A DNA stretch of 64,000 bases from Mesocentrotus franciscanus (Eukaryota; Echinodermata; Echinoidea; Camarodonta; Strongylocentrotidae). This document shows positions 1 through 12,619 of this stretch, piece after piece (within the stretch, counting starts at the first letter, position 1; every line of letters begins with the position of its first letter). Location of the stretch: assembly GCA_037976565.1 (NCBI GenBank), contig CP137675.1, positions 1,745,323 through 1,809,322 of the forward strand, given 5' to 3'. The translations under genes were made by a program, and so were the position numbers. The notes under the pieces were generated by a model that saw only the letters and a program-made list of their open reading frames with translations, did not search any database and was not told the DNA's origin.

Positions 1-1362
1 TAAACTCCCCATATGACACAGTACACCTTGTCATCATAAAGATGATATCAATCTTTCCTTGCTTGCTTGCTTGCCATGTAGGCAAAGGTCATGGGCTCAT
101 CCTCCCAATATCCTGGCAAATTTGACTCCAAAGTGCTCTCTATTTAGCTCGTCAGAGGGATGGGAACTGTAGCATGATGTATTTATGACACCATTCTCAT
201 GAGTGCTCTAATTGTGAATGAACAGTTAAATTCTGTCCAAGTTACTGGCATTATATTTCACTGAGTTAATAATAAAAAAAACTTCATATTTGCTTTAAAT
301 AGAAGGATATAATAATACTTTTATTGCAGCTGAGTTTTTTCCATTAATTCACACTAAGCAATGATTATTTGAAGACAAAGTGGAGGTGCAGTCACATTGA
401 TCCCGTAAATACTTTTGGTACCCCAAATCATTGCTACTTGATAAAGCACTGAATAGATTGAAATGGATTAAAATGTTAATGGAGTGTTCTTATTTTATAA
501 AATATGTCCCGTCAAAAATCAAAATATTTCACATGGGCTGCAAATAGATATGCAGCATCACAGCTTCTGAATCAAGTTCAGTTCAAACCTGACTCAAATA
601 ATTTTAGTAATAATAAGCTTAGTTTAAAAGTTCATCTCCATTTAGAAAAAGGAAAGTGTCAAAGTGCTCCAAATTTGCTGGCCTTTGAACATCAATTTGG
701 ATCGGTGTGAGAAAATTCACTGTCCGCATTAACCAATTGACATCGGGTGTTATTCCCAAAGCAGAGCCGTTCTCATCCTTGATGATTTGATTTCCACAAG
801 AGTTGCATTCCATGAAGCCAAATCTCTTATCCAGATTTTCAAAAAAGGAGCACATTTACAAATATAGTTCTACATGTACATTATTTTGTATATCTACTAA
901 GCAATATTTAGTCTGATTATTCTTAACTGTGTAATGATTTTGAAATGTACAATATTCTTTTCCATAAATTCAATAAATTACAGGTTATTATAGAAAATGG
1001 GAATTTAGAAATTTTCTCTATTGTTTAGGCTAGGATTTTGATTAATGACTGTGAGTGGAGGGGAAGGGGGTATTGGCATGTGTACAGTATATTCACTTTA
1101 CTAAAATAGGCAGATTTTACATAAAATTTGCTTACACAGCAGAGACAAGTATCGTTACAGTGCCTTTGAATATCATGTTCCAGGAGACTTGTAGTAATTT
1201 GTTGGCAGTAACAACCATTTCCTTTTCTGATGAATTCAATTCTGGGCTTTTTCTGGCACTGTGTAAAGTGTAAATGGAGAATGGTGAAGAAATTGAGCTT
1301 GACATTTACTGTAGTCAGAAGAAGTCCCCTCCTCCTCAATGAAACTTAAAGATAAAGACCAG

Positions 1363-1544
1363 TTATAGTCATGCGATTGCATTGTGAAAGAAACGTTGTG
1401 AAATCGATCAGAAAAGGTTGATCATCTAGCATATAAGTATTGGTGTGTACTGCAAGGTTCTGGAATCATCAAAACGATAAGAAATTTGGCCTGGTCTTGG
1501 TAAAGTTACAAGCACTGTACACAGAAAGATGTATATGGGACTAC
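1363..1544 (+). repeat. Dispersed repeat family R1, partial copy
   Basis: This stretch matches 17191-17378 over its whole length with scattered substitutions. Both begin with a block around TAGTCATGCGATTGCATTG and end with CACAGAAA, then ATATGGGACTAC. The copy stops where the longer copy at 17191-17545 continues. No reading frame of note. A mobile-element origin is inferred from dispersal only. Confidence 0.65.
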
Positions 1545-2162
1545 GCGACCACGTGCGCGATATCTATTTGGTCCCAATAGATATAATAATTTACCAAATA
1601 TATCAATTAGTAGGCGGTTTCCCGGCAAAATTTGTATCATCACGTATTGGTCAAAACATATTCTTTCACATGATTGGTAATGAGAGCTTCCATTTCATGT
1701 TTAAGAGAGAGGGACGTTTCCAATACTGGTCTTTACCTTTAAGCAGAATTTAATATGTTGTCAGTTGAGAGTCAACCCATTGTAAAAGAATATGAATGTA
1801 CGTTAGGCCTTCTGGGGTGTTTGGTCCCCTCAAGAAGAGGTTGCTGGTGTGAACAGGCCTCTTTATCTCATTCTGTCATCTTGAGAGGGGGAACATGGGC
1901 CTCTTTGTCCCTTCCCCTCTCTTTCTCTCAGACAAAATGGTGTGGACAAGCTGACCTCCCTACACCCTACTTTCTGAGAAGGTTCATAATGTAGTTCACA
2001 GGTTTTATAGCAGTACATGAATGAGGAAAGAAAGGTAGAGAAAAGAGAGGGGGAAAGGAAGATGGAGAGAGAAAAAGAGACAGACATCAGAAGCAATCCT
2101 ATGTGTACATTGCATGCACCATGCATCCAAAATGGATAAAGCCAAGAAAAAGTGAGAGTGGT

Positions 2163-2207
2163 AGAGAGAGAGAGAGAGAGTGGTAGAGAGAGAGAGAGAG
2201 AGAGAGA
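2163..2207. repeat. (GA)n microsatellite
   Basis: Two GA runs separated by a TGGT interruption, within a wider GA-rich stretch (about 2040-2220). Confidence 0.95.
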
Positions 2208-2920
2208 AGAGAAGAAATGGAGGTAGTAAGAGATAATTAGAGGAATAGAGATGTCTGTTATTAAACGAGAACAGAAAATGGTTTTGAGACTCTATATTGA
2301 GTCAAGCAAGGATCACACCAAGGTAGTGGAGATGGTGCACAAAAGTCATGTACATCAACATTGCACTAAATAAAAACAGAACTTATGTTTTGAGGCAATG
2401 CTTGGAAAGTATCCATTTAAATTACATAGGTTTAGATATCCGATAGAATTGTAGGGCCCAATTGCATGTACCTGTAGAACCTATATCAATTTATGTTTTT
2501 AAAAAAGGGGGGCTAGTAGACGTAGATTGTTTACAATTGATGAAGCTCATAGTGGCTGAATGAAATTGTCTTGATGTCGACCTGACTGATTGTAAACAAC
2601 TTGATGAATGGAAACTAGGTCTCTTGACTCCTCTCATTGTTACCATGAAGCAGCAATGATGTATGGAAACCTAAAAGTATATCAGTTATTGATCCAATTA
2701 GTGCTGCACTGATGATGCAAAGCCTTGAGAGAGAAATGATTCCTCGAGCCACCATTACGCAAACTGTTCTATGTAATTAAGCTGAGTAGTCTTTATTTTG
2801 ATTGCAGGTAGCAGCTTCCTGTAGCAGACAGGTCCGTCATATAATGTTTGATGACATGACAAACAAGGAAGTTTATAGGTTGTAACCATTAAGGAGAAGG
2901 TTATTTTAGTTCTTGTAAAG

Positions 2921-3140
2921 ATGACAAATCATTTGTGAGCTTTCACATTCTTTGTATGTCAGTTTGAAAGAATATGATGGTAGAAATGTCCTTTTAAAAG
3001 ATTGCTCTTCAAATGCACTCTCGGTTGAAATATGGTGATAAGATGAGATTCAAAGATAAAGTTTAAAAGTTTGGACCAAACTTCCACACCACATGTGTTA
3101 TGTGCAGTTCCACATACCCATTTCTGTGTGCAGTCATCTT
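2921..3140 (-). repeat. Dispersed repeat family R1, other half
   Basis: It matches 7640-7842 in the same orientation and the reverse complement of about 17350-17545. Shared blocks include ATTGCTCTTCAAATGC, AGTTTGGACCAA and CATACCCATTTCTGTGTG. Together with 1363-1544 it shows that the R1 consensus is at least 350 bp and is present as differently truncated copies in both orientations. Confidence 0.6.
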
Positions 3141-4899
3141 CAGGCATCTTTATGTAGGTACCAACATCAATAATCATATGACTACTACATGTACTATAAA
3201 TGTTGGCCTTTCAAAAATAAATACAAGCCTGTTTCTTTTAGCTGCAATATTCAGTGTAAGCCAGAATTCTGAAAACTGATGTGTTTCTCAGGTTTTCTCA
3301 GGTATCTGACCTGAAATGAACCCTGGTTTAACATTTCCAAAGTGGTACGATTTCTCAGGAGTATCGGGCCCAGTGCCAGTACGTGGTATGCCTGTAGTGA
3401 CTCATTGGTTGCTGGCCTGTAGCGGAATTTCGTAGGAATTGAAACTTGCATCTAGGTTTTCTTCAGAAATGTTCCAACTCCTCCATAGTTCTGATTCATA
3501 GCTACTGTATATGAAATCTTATGTTTTGCAGAAAGAGTACACTATTTGATGTTGAACATGTCTGGGAGCAGAAAACGGACATACCATGTACATTCTTATT
3601 GTACCTGCTATTCTATTTAGAACCACTGGATTGAATGTTCCACTTCCAATTATTGACACTGTTTGTGTGATAGCCTACAGATGTTTTGCCAACACGGCAA
3701 CAGTCAATGTTTATTCAATGTCTCTATTTTCACCATTATTATCTCAGAAAGAATGATTTCTTTTATGTTGCAAAATGGGCTTTATTCTTAGTATGTCCTT
3801 TCAAAGTTAGTTTATGATGATATCCACCGAATTGAAATCCTATTTCTGAAGTGTAATTTGCTCCTGTGACAAACTGACAATTGCTCCTGTGACAATTGCT
3901 CAGGACTTTATTTCATCAAGTAGCGTTATGGTTGCATTTGCAATGTGGTTTTAGGTTAGGTTTAGGGATAAGGTCAGGTATAGTATTGGCAACTATTGGA
4001 TCCAGGGTCGAAGGTAGATGCTGGGGGGTGTAGGAAATTGTTGTGTAGCAATTGTAGCAGGAGTAAGTGTCATACAACCTTCTGAAGACATTCAAACATT
4101 CTAAATACTACTGACCTTGTGGCTGCCAGTCACATTGATTTCCTATTAATAGTAGTTGTATAAACACTTTAGGATCCATGATCAAAACATGAGCAGTCAT
4201 ATCTTCCATGTGAACACTTGACTTCACTCTCCCTCAGGGATCATCTCACCTTTCCTCCCTCTCAAGACATGAGAACTCATGGATGACAAGCTGCATACTT
4301 AAACAGAATATTTGTTTAGTATAATATAACTAAAACATGGTACTTACTACTTAGCATCCCAAGTTCAAGGAATATCTTCTGAATTAAGACATAACTATCA
4401 CTTGGGGAGGCTCAGGGCACAAGAAGTCAAGGTTGATAAATTGCATAATATACTGTACTTCACATCTGACGGTCAAGGAAAGTCATAGCATCTCCATCAC
4501 GGGGGCAATGGAAATGTTGCTCACAAAACTCAGCAGAAGGTTCTAGAATACATGTCAATACAATTTTTCTATGCATTTGTTGTTGATAGAAACACTTGAT
4601 TGTACAAATGTAAGTCAAAATATCAGTTTGTGACTGAGTCAACTGCATTCACACTGAGATTTACTGTAAAATATGTTCACAATCAAGTTTGATCAGTTTG
4701 TTTGATTGCAAATTTTATGTTAGAAGATCCATTTGTGCGATTACAAAAATGTTGTTGTCCTATTGAGATATTGATGTTATTGTTCTTCTTTCAGTCAGGC
4801 ATATTCCACATGATTCATCTGTGTACTTTATCTTTATTCCTTAACATCTTTGTAAACAGTATCTTATAAAGAACTCTTTTTCATTTATTTCACTTGCAG

Positions 4900-6501
4900 A
4901 TGCAGACACTGTTCTATAACAACTATAGTGTGGGTGACACAGCATTTACTGGAGACCTGCAGAGATTGGAAGTCCACAATGCCATCACCATGCATCCCGT
5001 CAAACGAACACCTTACCTTTACCGTCTCCACAACTACCTCCAGTCGGTGAAGATCAACGATCTGCACATGAAGATCACGTCAAAGTATCGTGAGATCCAG
5101 GAACTCAAGGAACTGCTTCACGAAGATGGTGAGGAATCGGTCACAGTTCTTGATCAGGACGCTCAGCGCTACGGGGTGCCTATAAGTCTGAATCAGTACG
5201 TCCCAGACAGTCATAGAGACGTTATCCCCTGGAATTTCTTCTCAAGGTACGTCTACCACTGTCGCCATGATAGTCCTCGCATGGGTCTCACCCAGTCAGT
5301 CAGAACTGCCCTCAAAGACATTGTAATGCAGGTCATGAAGTTGATCAATTCTAATTCCCAGAAAGTTGGCAGGACAATAGAGTACAAAGAAATCCTGTAT
5401 GGTTACTCACGTGTCACACCCAATCGTGGAGCAGATTATATCTTAGATTTGTTATTGATTTACAAGAAGCATAGAGGAACGAGTCGAACTCTATCTGTCC
5501 GAAGACACGCTTATCTTCATCAGTCTTTTGACAGGATAGAGTTCAAGGAGGAGGAGGATGACTATGCAAGTAATGTGCCTAATACAGGCGGATTCCAGAG
5601 CTCACTTAGCATCTTTGGTCATAAGACAAACTCAGATGCATCATCACAACTTGGTCGAAGTCCAGATAGAATAAAGGCTACTATACACTTTATCATGTCT
5701 CTCTCTGGGAGGCTAGAAATATTCCAACGCTTTATGAGGAACTACGAACGTGTGTGCTTAAAAACAAATGAAAATACAAAACTACTACTTATTCTCTTTA
5801 AGAAAGCAACAGACGATCCTTCTGCAGATATCATAAAGACACTGACTGATTACCAAAAGGTGTACCCTGGTAAGGAAATGAAGGTCATACAGGCGCAGGG
5901 AGATTTCAGTCGTGGCTTAGCCCTTGAGCTTGGAGCTGGGCAGTATGGACCTGATGCTCTCATGTTCTTTGTGGATGTAGACATGTACTTATCGCAGGGA
6001 TTCCTCAACCGTTGTCGTATGAACACCAACCGCCGCAAATCTGTCTACTTCCCCGTCGTCTTCAGTCAGTACAGCCCAGACATCGTGTTCGGCTCCGAGG
6101 CACGCCAAGGTAGCCAGCTGGTCATCAACAACGATGCGGGTTACTTTCGTCACTTTGGCTTTGGTCTGGTGTGCCTTTACCACGGCGATATGAACGATGT
6201 TGGTGGTATGAACAACGCCATTGTGGGTTGGGGAATGGAAGACGTGGACCTCTACGAGAAATTTGTGCAAAGTAACATGACAATATTCAGAGGACCTGAC
6301 ACGGGACTGGTCCACATATATCACCCTATTATATGTGACCCTCGTTTAGAGGCAAAGCAGTACCAAATGTGTATAGGCTCGAGATCGAGCACATACGGGG
6401 CCAATATGCAGCTGGCTAGACTTTTACAAGAAATGTCACAGAATAAAAAAGGAGGGAAGAAAGCTGATAGTCATGAAGATGAAGATTACGATGGCAGGTA
6501 G
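4900..6501 (+). CDS. CHSY1: Chondroitin sulfate synthase (CHSY1/3 type), C-terminal exon
   Basis: Last coding exon, 533 residues, of a Golgi type II membrane glycosyltransferase that polymerises the chondroitin backbone (alternating GlcA and GalNAc). The exon opens in phase 0 after a CTTGCAG acceptor, so its ATG is internal. The first residues (MQTLFYNNY) align with the middle of CHSY1, a protein of about 800 aa in vertebrates; the N-terminal third is missing upstream. Visible landmarks: IPWNFFSRY near residue 109, the ILYGYSRVTPNRGADYILDL block near 168, a DxD-type metal site in FFVDVDMY (about 356-363), and the GT7-like acceptor motif WGMEDVDLYEKF (444-455). The tail is charged (lysine- and aspartate-rich). 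CHPF, the relative without full activity, is an alternative, but the DVD and EDVD motifs look intact. The choice between CHSY1 and CHSY3 is not resolved. Confidence 0.93.
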   Translation: MQTLFYNNYSVGDTAFTGDLQRLEVHNAITMHPVKRTPYLYRLHNYLQSVKINDLHMKITSKYREIQELKELLHEDGEESVTVLDQDAQRYGVPISLNQYVPDSHRDVIPWNFFSRYVYHCRHDSPRMGLTQSVRTALKDIVMQVMKLINSNSQKVGRTIEYKEILYGYSRVTPNRGADYILDLLLIYKKHRGTSRTLSVRRHAYLHQSFDRIEFKEEEDDYASNVPNTGGFQSSLSIFGHKTNSDASSQLGRSPDRIKATIHFIMSLSGRLEIFQRFMRNYERVCLKTNENTKLLLILFKKATDDPSADIIKTLTDYQKVYPGKEMKVIQAQGDFSRGLALELGAGQYGPDALMFFVDVDMYLSQGFLNRCRMNTNRRKSVYFPVVFSQYSPDIVFGSEARQGSQLVINNDAGYFRHFGFGLVCLYHGDMNDVGGMNNAIVGWGMEDVDLYEKFVQSNMTIFRGPDTGLVHIYHPIICDPRLEAKQYQMCIGSRSSTYGANMQLARLLQEMSQNKKGGKKADSHEDEDYDGR

Positions 6502-9120
6502 CATTGACTAAAAACAAGTATCTATTGTAAAGCTTTGCCATGGTGATTTGCCACAATGAAAACTTAGTTGTATACTCAGTATGAAGTAGCACTTTCCAAT
6601 GTTGGGCTATCATTAATTGGAACAATGTTTGTAAAAAGTGCGAGTGTAGCTCCTCTATATTTTTTTAAAACCATATTCTAAATCTTGTTGCAAGAAAGCT
6701 TGTGAAGATAAAGCTGCATATGCAATGTATTTATTGAAGTGTGTGTTATGATCAACTAAACTGCAACAAAAAATAGTGTTTCGATGCTAGTTAATTTTAA
6801 CAATTTTGATCATTTTTTCACCAGGATATTTTATTATTATTCATATCTCAAAGAATTAGGTGTAAATACAGATAACGTTTCCTTTTAAAATCATTCATTT
6901 TACTTTGAACATTAACATTTTGAGAAACGTAAAAGAGATATTGCTTGCTAGTCATAGCTCATACTCATAAAGGTTGATACAGGTCTGCATGTATACTTTT
7001 ATTCCCACCCATTGACCTACGTGTAGGTACATCAGCCTTCAGAGTATATGAGGAGGTCTCATGCTGTCTATGCAAAAATCATAAGACTAAATCATTTATT
7101 CTGCATATTTTTAAAACTCGACTCTAGCTCTTTTGTATTCCATCAAATAGGTGTAATCATCATGGCAAAGCTGATGAAAGTATATATTTATTATATTATT
7201 GCTATTATGCCCAAAGTTCACTTTCAAAAAGACATTCATTCCTCTTGTTTGAAAGTACAGTTCAAAATGTGAGAGGAAAATACAACTCTATGGTGCATGT
7301 AAGTACCAAATACATGTGTGTGTTTTAAAGGTGATCTCTTTATATTAGGCTAAAACTCAGTATGAAGCCATCATCATGATTTCTATCGATTGTTGGTATG
7401 TTGTATGTTTCTGTATAAGACTGCAGACTGAAGTATTGTAGAAAACAGTAATTTTTAAATCCTGCCAATCTGATGTATCAAAAGTAAAAATCAGTTCATT
7501 GTCATGCTTTGTCTTGGAGAAGAAATTCATATGGATATCAGAATGAATGTGTTTTTTAATTACTATTTAATTACACAAAGAGAAAACTCATACATTTAAT
7601 TTTGTTTATATACTTAAAAGTGAAGTTTGGGTTCTGGTAAATAAGACAAATAATTTGTCAACTTTCTCATTCTTTTTATGCCAATATGGAAGAATATCAC
7701 ACAAGACATGTCCCTCAAAAGGATTGCTCTTCAAATGCCCCCATATTTGAAATACAACAAGAAATAGCTCAGAAGTTTGGACCAAGCTTTCATGCCACAT
7801 GTATGTGCAGTCCCATATACCCATTTCTGTGTGCTGTGTATCTAGTTTTCAGCAAGATTTAATCAATTTCTTATCACTTTGATGATTCCATCCATCCCAG
7901 TATACATGAATGTTGTGTTGTACAAATCAACCCCTTCCCAATCGCTTCATGACAGTTACATCCACAGTGTAATCTGTTGACCAGAACTCAACTTCATCTT
8001 GAAATGTTAATATAAGAACCTGCAGGTATTTATTGAAGACTGCCTTTAAGACGATGCAACATAGCATAAGTCATCACAACATGATCTAACAGACTCATGA
8101 TTTGATGTGGTAAACTTCATTTCCTGTGCAACAGGTTCTTGACACATAACAATGGGCCTCACATGAATGTTCCTCAGGATTCAATTCCTCAAAGTAGAGG
8201 AGAGCACCTGTTTGAACCTTCATCAAGTTGACTTTCATCAAGTTGACTTTCAGCAAAGAGTGACAAAATTCCTGAAAGAATAAATTATGAGCTCCCAAAA
8301 GAGGATGCTTTGAAGTATCACAACTCAAAAGGATTGCATAGTATTGTTTTTAAGCAATGCATGATACATGTATGCAGTGTTTGTACATTTAGGCCATATC
8401 ATTGGTTTGAAAAGATGTACGTGTACCATCAACTCAAATTGACTGGCAGCCCTAAACTAAAGATTTATATACTGTATTGTAGTATTACATGTACGGTTGC
8501 CAATTTAGTGGGTTTTGCACAATATCTTCAAGAACCTATGGCTTTCTAATTTTCCAGTAACATTTCTTTCTATATGTATATTTCAGGAGAGAAAAAAAAA
8601 ACATTCAAAATAGTACAACTCCATCAAAGTTAACAATTTTTCCCTTATACCAACAAAAGAGGGCAGCCTTTGCTAAAAGCCACAGTGTGGTGGGCGAGAT
8701 AGTTGTGGGATGCTTACATGAATGTGCTCAAGTACTAAATCATTGAGCTCTAAATACATGTAGTTTCATCTAAAGAGTAGATTTGCACATCTGTTTTTTT
8801 ATTTTATTTTTTTAGTTGTACTGAGTCACTTCTTGTAGTTGTGTTGCTAAGACATGAGAATGATATTGAACTTGTCACTTTGATGTACTTTTTGACATGG
8901 ATATTTTTGTAAAAATCAACAAGCAACTGGTTTGTTCATGGGAAATTTTATGAAAATTGTAAATATTCTATTTAAATTTTGTAAGATTTATGAGATTATC
9001 TATGTAGAAGCATTGTATAGTTAGGTAAGATAGAAGTAGACATTTTTTTCTTTTTCTTTTTAGAGGGAGAGAAAGAAGGAAACACCCATATTCTGACCAT
9101 CAAAGCAGAGATGGTGCATT
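6502..9120 (+). other. CHSY 3' UTR and downstream non-coding DNA
   Basis: No coding evidence. The first AATAAA-type sequence I noticed on the + strand is near 8279 (AGAATAAATT), so the 3' UTR may be long, but its end cannot be fixed from sequence. Contains the R1 repeat copy at 7640-7842. Confidence 0.4.
7640..7842 (-). repeat. Dispersed repeat family R1 copy
   Basis: Near full-length match to 2921-3140: GACAAATAATTTGT at the start, TGGAAGAATAT, GATTGCTCTTCAAATGC, AGTTTGGACCAA and CATACCCATTTCTGTGTGC at the end. If the CHSY 3' UTR is long, this copy lies in it. Confidence 0.6.
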
Positions 9121-9541
9121 CAGAGATGCCAACTGTTCCGTTTTTGCCGTATTTGTCCCGTTTTTTGGCTATGAATACGGCAGTACGTGTTTTGTGTGTT
9201 TTGTTACGTTTTTTTTTTTTTTTTTTAATTGACGTTTTTCTTAATTTCCGATCATGGGCTTTGTGTTGTATGTGTATTATGCACCTATGTCTTCAAACAA
9301 TGCATGCAGTACGGTGATACGGGGCCCAAACTGCGCTCGTTGCGAACAACCCATGTGTACTGTATGCACGTCGCGCTCCGATCCGGGTACGTATAAGTGG
9401 TACCGCCGTTGCCTATTTCTTTGAAGCTGCTTGATTGGGCGATATTTTAGGGTTTTTTCAAAAATACTTTTTTTGGTCAAAAAGTACTGTTTTTTCTGTT
9501 TAAGAATACTTTTTTTTGTTGATGAAGGTTGGCATCTCTGT
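9121..9541. mobile_element. Non-autonomous DNA transposon, ends CAGAGATGCCAAC
   Basis: A 421-bp element with terminal inverted repeats: CAGAGATGCCAAC at the left, and its counterpart GTTGGCATCTCTG at the right. It is flanked by a direct repeat TGCATT (9115-9120 and 9542-9547), read as a target-site duplication. With one mismatch this extends to 7 of 8 bp, which would suit the hAT superfamily. The interior is T-rich and has no transposase frame. Confidence 0.8.
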
Positions 9542-12120
9542 GCATTATGCCCCTTTTCTTTAATCTCAATCTTAGCAGCTACCTACATGAATTTTGGCAT
9601 TATCATTCGTTAATGATGCCATTGTTAATCTTACAGCAAACCACAAAGAATGTAATTTTTGAATTTCAACGTTTGATTAGATGACATTGTTTGAAACATC
9701 ATGTACATGTACAGTTTATTGTTTTGTTGTGTTATTGTAGAGATTTGTTAATACCTGTGAACTGTTAGTAGTGATAAGATGATTTTTAATGTTGAAATGA
9801 AAGTACTATGAATATTATGTAGTTAAATTCCTTTTGGTGTATGTACCATTTTAATACACTTACATGGTTAATTTTTTGATTAGTAACACCTTGTGTGTAT
9901 GAGGATAACCACACATACATGTACATGTAGAATAGGCTAAAAAATATCTTCATCCCACCTAATATATGACGTCTAGACCTATAAGTAACATAGTGAATTA
10001 CTTCATGCCCCCACTGAGCACCCCTACCCCACTGATGTTTAATCCCTCCCAATCCACTGATTTTATGAGCAATCATCAAACATGCACTATCAAAGAGTCA
10101 CATGTAAGTATGATTTTCATTTCATTGTCTAGTGAGGCAAACAATAAATGACTGTAGGGAAGCCCATTTCTGATAAAAGACACTTACTGCCCAATAAATC
10201 AGGAGGTATAACGCTTTCAGTTAATGCATTTTCTTTCAGAATACACACAATAGAATACATTCATCATGATAGATATTTTATATCCCACATGTCAAAAATT
10301 TGGAGCATGATTTGTTTAAATGAGGTCATATGACAAATGATAGATTGCATATCTTGACAGTCGAAGTGATAGTAAAAACTATCACATATGTGATAGTCTT
10401 CTTTTTTTTTTTTTTGCTGATGCGACATAGACATTAGACATACACGCTAAGAGCTATAAATGGGCCACGATTTTGTGAAATTGTGACGTCAGTGATCTCA
10501 GGTGCTACACTATCTTCCCTTGCCTTCAGCTTGGAAAGATAGCAGCCACGAGATTATCTCTGCAATTGTAGTTTGCCCCATTGCCTGAGTACATGTGTAG
10601 TTTGTAATTATTTCCTTGATATAAAAGCATTCTGAATAACACTTGCAATCTACACCTTTTTTAAACAAATGCATCATTAATATTCTGACACAGGATAGAA
10701 AAGGGTACTTTCTTTTTTTTTGAGGGAATATTTTTATACCTCCTTTGATATGATGTATATTAGTAGTTACGCATGTTCATTACCGGTAGTTATTTTTACA
10801 CCAGGTCAATATTACTATAAAGTAATATATAAATTAATATATAAAGTAATAAGCTCTATCATTATCTCATAGTTTTGACAAAAAAATAACAGGGTGGATT
10901 TTGGAAAAGGTGCTACTTGTCTGTATAAATCATGATTATTCAAAACATGTCATTTGGTGTTATTTTCTGTGCCTTAGGCTTAAATGTAAACAAAATGTAG
11001 AGAAGTATATTTTTGTTGTAACTTCTCAGTCAGCAAACCTTCTTTGGGGGGGGGGAGGTATACATCATGTACATGTGGGTATCAACAGACTGGTGTTGCA
11101 TTGAGCTGACCACTATCTGTTTTGTAACATACAAGAATTCTTGTAACAGTGGTTATTTCTGTTTCCCTTTTTCCAGACAACTAACTTGGTCCATACTCCT
11201 AGGTTTAGATGTCTAAATTCCATATATTGCTTAGGCACATCAGTTTTATTTTATGCTTTTCGATGACAATCTCTATAATGTGTTCTTGGAAAAGAATTTG
11301 TATTTAATATTTGGGTATTACATAATGTATGATTGTGTTTATGTGATTAGGAACAAGTAGATGGAAATGACCACTTGATGTGATGTCATATAGCTTGCGT
11401 TACTTTCATTTGCTATGCGTTGAGCAGAGAACTTTGACCAATGTGATCAGCTTGTGGATTGATATACAGCTAGTATTTTGTCCATTTGCTCATGCGTTGA
11501 CTATCCACAGCAGTAATAGCTTAACATTCTCTAAAACTTCTACCAGAAAATTATCAAGCATAAAAGGGCAAGTCCAGGTTAGTTATCTTATGCTATACAT
11601 TACCGACTATGTCTAAGATTTGAGTGAGGCTGATGATAGTATCATAGTGCTAGCCTTACTAGAGCTTGAATTAGACAAAACATCAAATAAATAATATCTC
11701 ATGTCAATTCATGTTCATGATTCCATAAAAAAATGCAATAATACTCAGTAACATATGTGCCAAACCTTGGACTCCCCGCCGCAAAAAAAGTGGTTAGGAG
11801 CATAGCTTTAGGATTTTATAGGCCATAAGCAATTATTTTTTTTTTTTAAAGATAAATGAATACTGGTATAATACTATATACATATACAACTGAATTATTC
11901 ATACTCCTTGTAAATTTGATGTTCTTTGTGTATTTAGTAACTCAAGAATGAAAGTTAGACTGGTTGAATTAGGGCCTTTGTTGAATACTTTTAGATGTAA
12001 GCTTTAATATGTCACTTTCTTAAAAAACATAAATCAGGACAAATCAATTTTTGACCTAGTTAAAAATATTACAAAACTTGGTAAGGGTATGAATAATTTA
12101 GTTGTTAACTGTATATATAA
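9542..12120. other. Intergenic DNA, no gene seen
   Basis: AT-rich sequence with short spurious reading frames only. The one structured site is the perfect palindrome at 10378-10397. A G run lies at about 11046-11054. Confidence 0.5.
10378..10397. repeat. Perfect 20-bp palindrome
   Basis: ACTATCACATATGTGATAGT is identical to its reverse complement. A third GTGATAGT copy lies 5' at 10366-10373, so two alternative hairpins can form. No known protein site is assigned. Confidence 0.85.
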
Positions 12121-12199
12121 TTGTCAGCGTTTTTATGAACCAACAAATTTGTCATATATATCAATGTAGGGATTCATCGGTTCATAAAAACGCTGACAA
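12121..12199. repeat. Short inverted repeat (hairpin), 21-bp arms
   Basis: The left arm (12121-12141, TTGTCAGCGTTTTTATGAACC) is matched by its reverse complement at 12179-12199, with a 37-bp loop. It looks like a tiny inverted-repeat element or a relic of one. Confidence 0.85.
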
Positions 12200-12619
12200 G
12201 TTATGTGACCTCTCTTTATGTTATTCTTTTAAATATCAACTTGTTTGCAAACAATAACAAGTAACGGATCCCTTAGCCTGTAATATCCCATGCTAAATCA
12301 GTATGCTGTCTACCCATCCACCGAGTGAAGCTCACAGCTATTACATGCATTGTTGGGGAAAAATTAATGGACTGATTCATTCAAAATTGTAAACATTTCA
12401 AAAATATTTTGTTGGTCAAGTAATCTGTATTGGAAATTTACTTCTCTGGAATGTATGTAAATGGTATAATTGTCTCAATGCCAAACAGACCATCACTCTG
12501 TTTTGATGTACTTCATTTATTACAAAGTCTTTTTTTAATAAATAATCCCATTATGATATTAGGTAGGAGGTAGGAGTCAAGTTTCGTAGCTTGTATCGTG
12601 CTTCCCTTTGTTATTCCTA

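Larger units (their letters stand above)
1..4899 (+). other. Intron upstream of the CHSY last exon
   Basis: No coding exon was recognised here. The sequence ends with a 3' splice site (pyrimidine-rich tract, then CTTGCAG) directly before the CHSY exon at 4900. The upstream exons that would encode the transmembrane anchor and the Fringe-like N-terminal half of the synthase must lie before the window, so this intron is at least 4.9 kb. It holds two dispersed repeat copies (1363-1544, 2921-3140) and a GA microsatellite (2163-2207). The short reading frames in it show no family signature. Confidence 0.7.

Noticed and set aside
4894..4899. Upstream TTG as start of the CHSY protein
   Set aside because: These bases are the splice acceptor; the exon begins at 4900 and continues an upstream exon.
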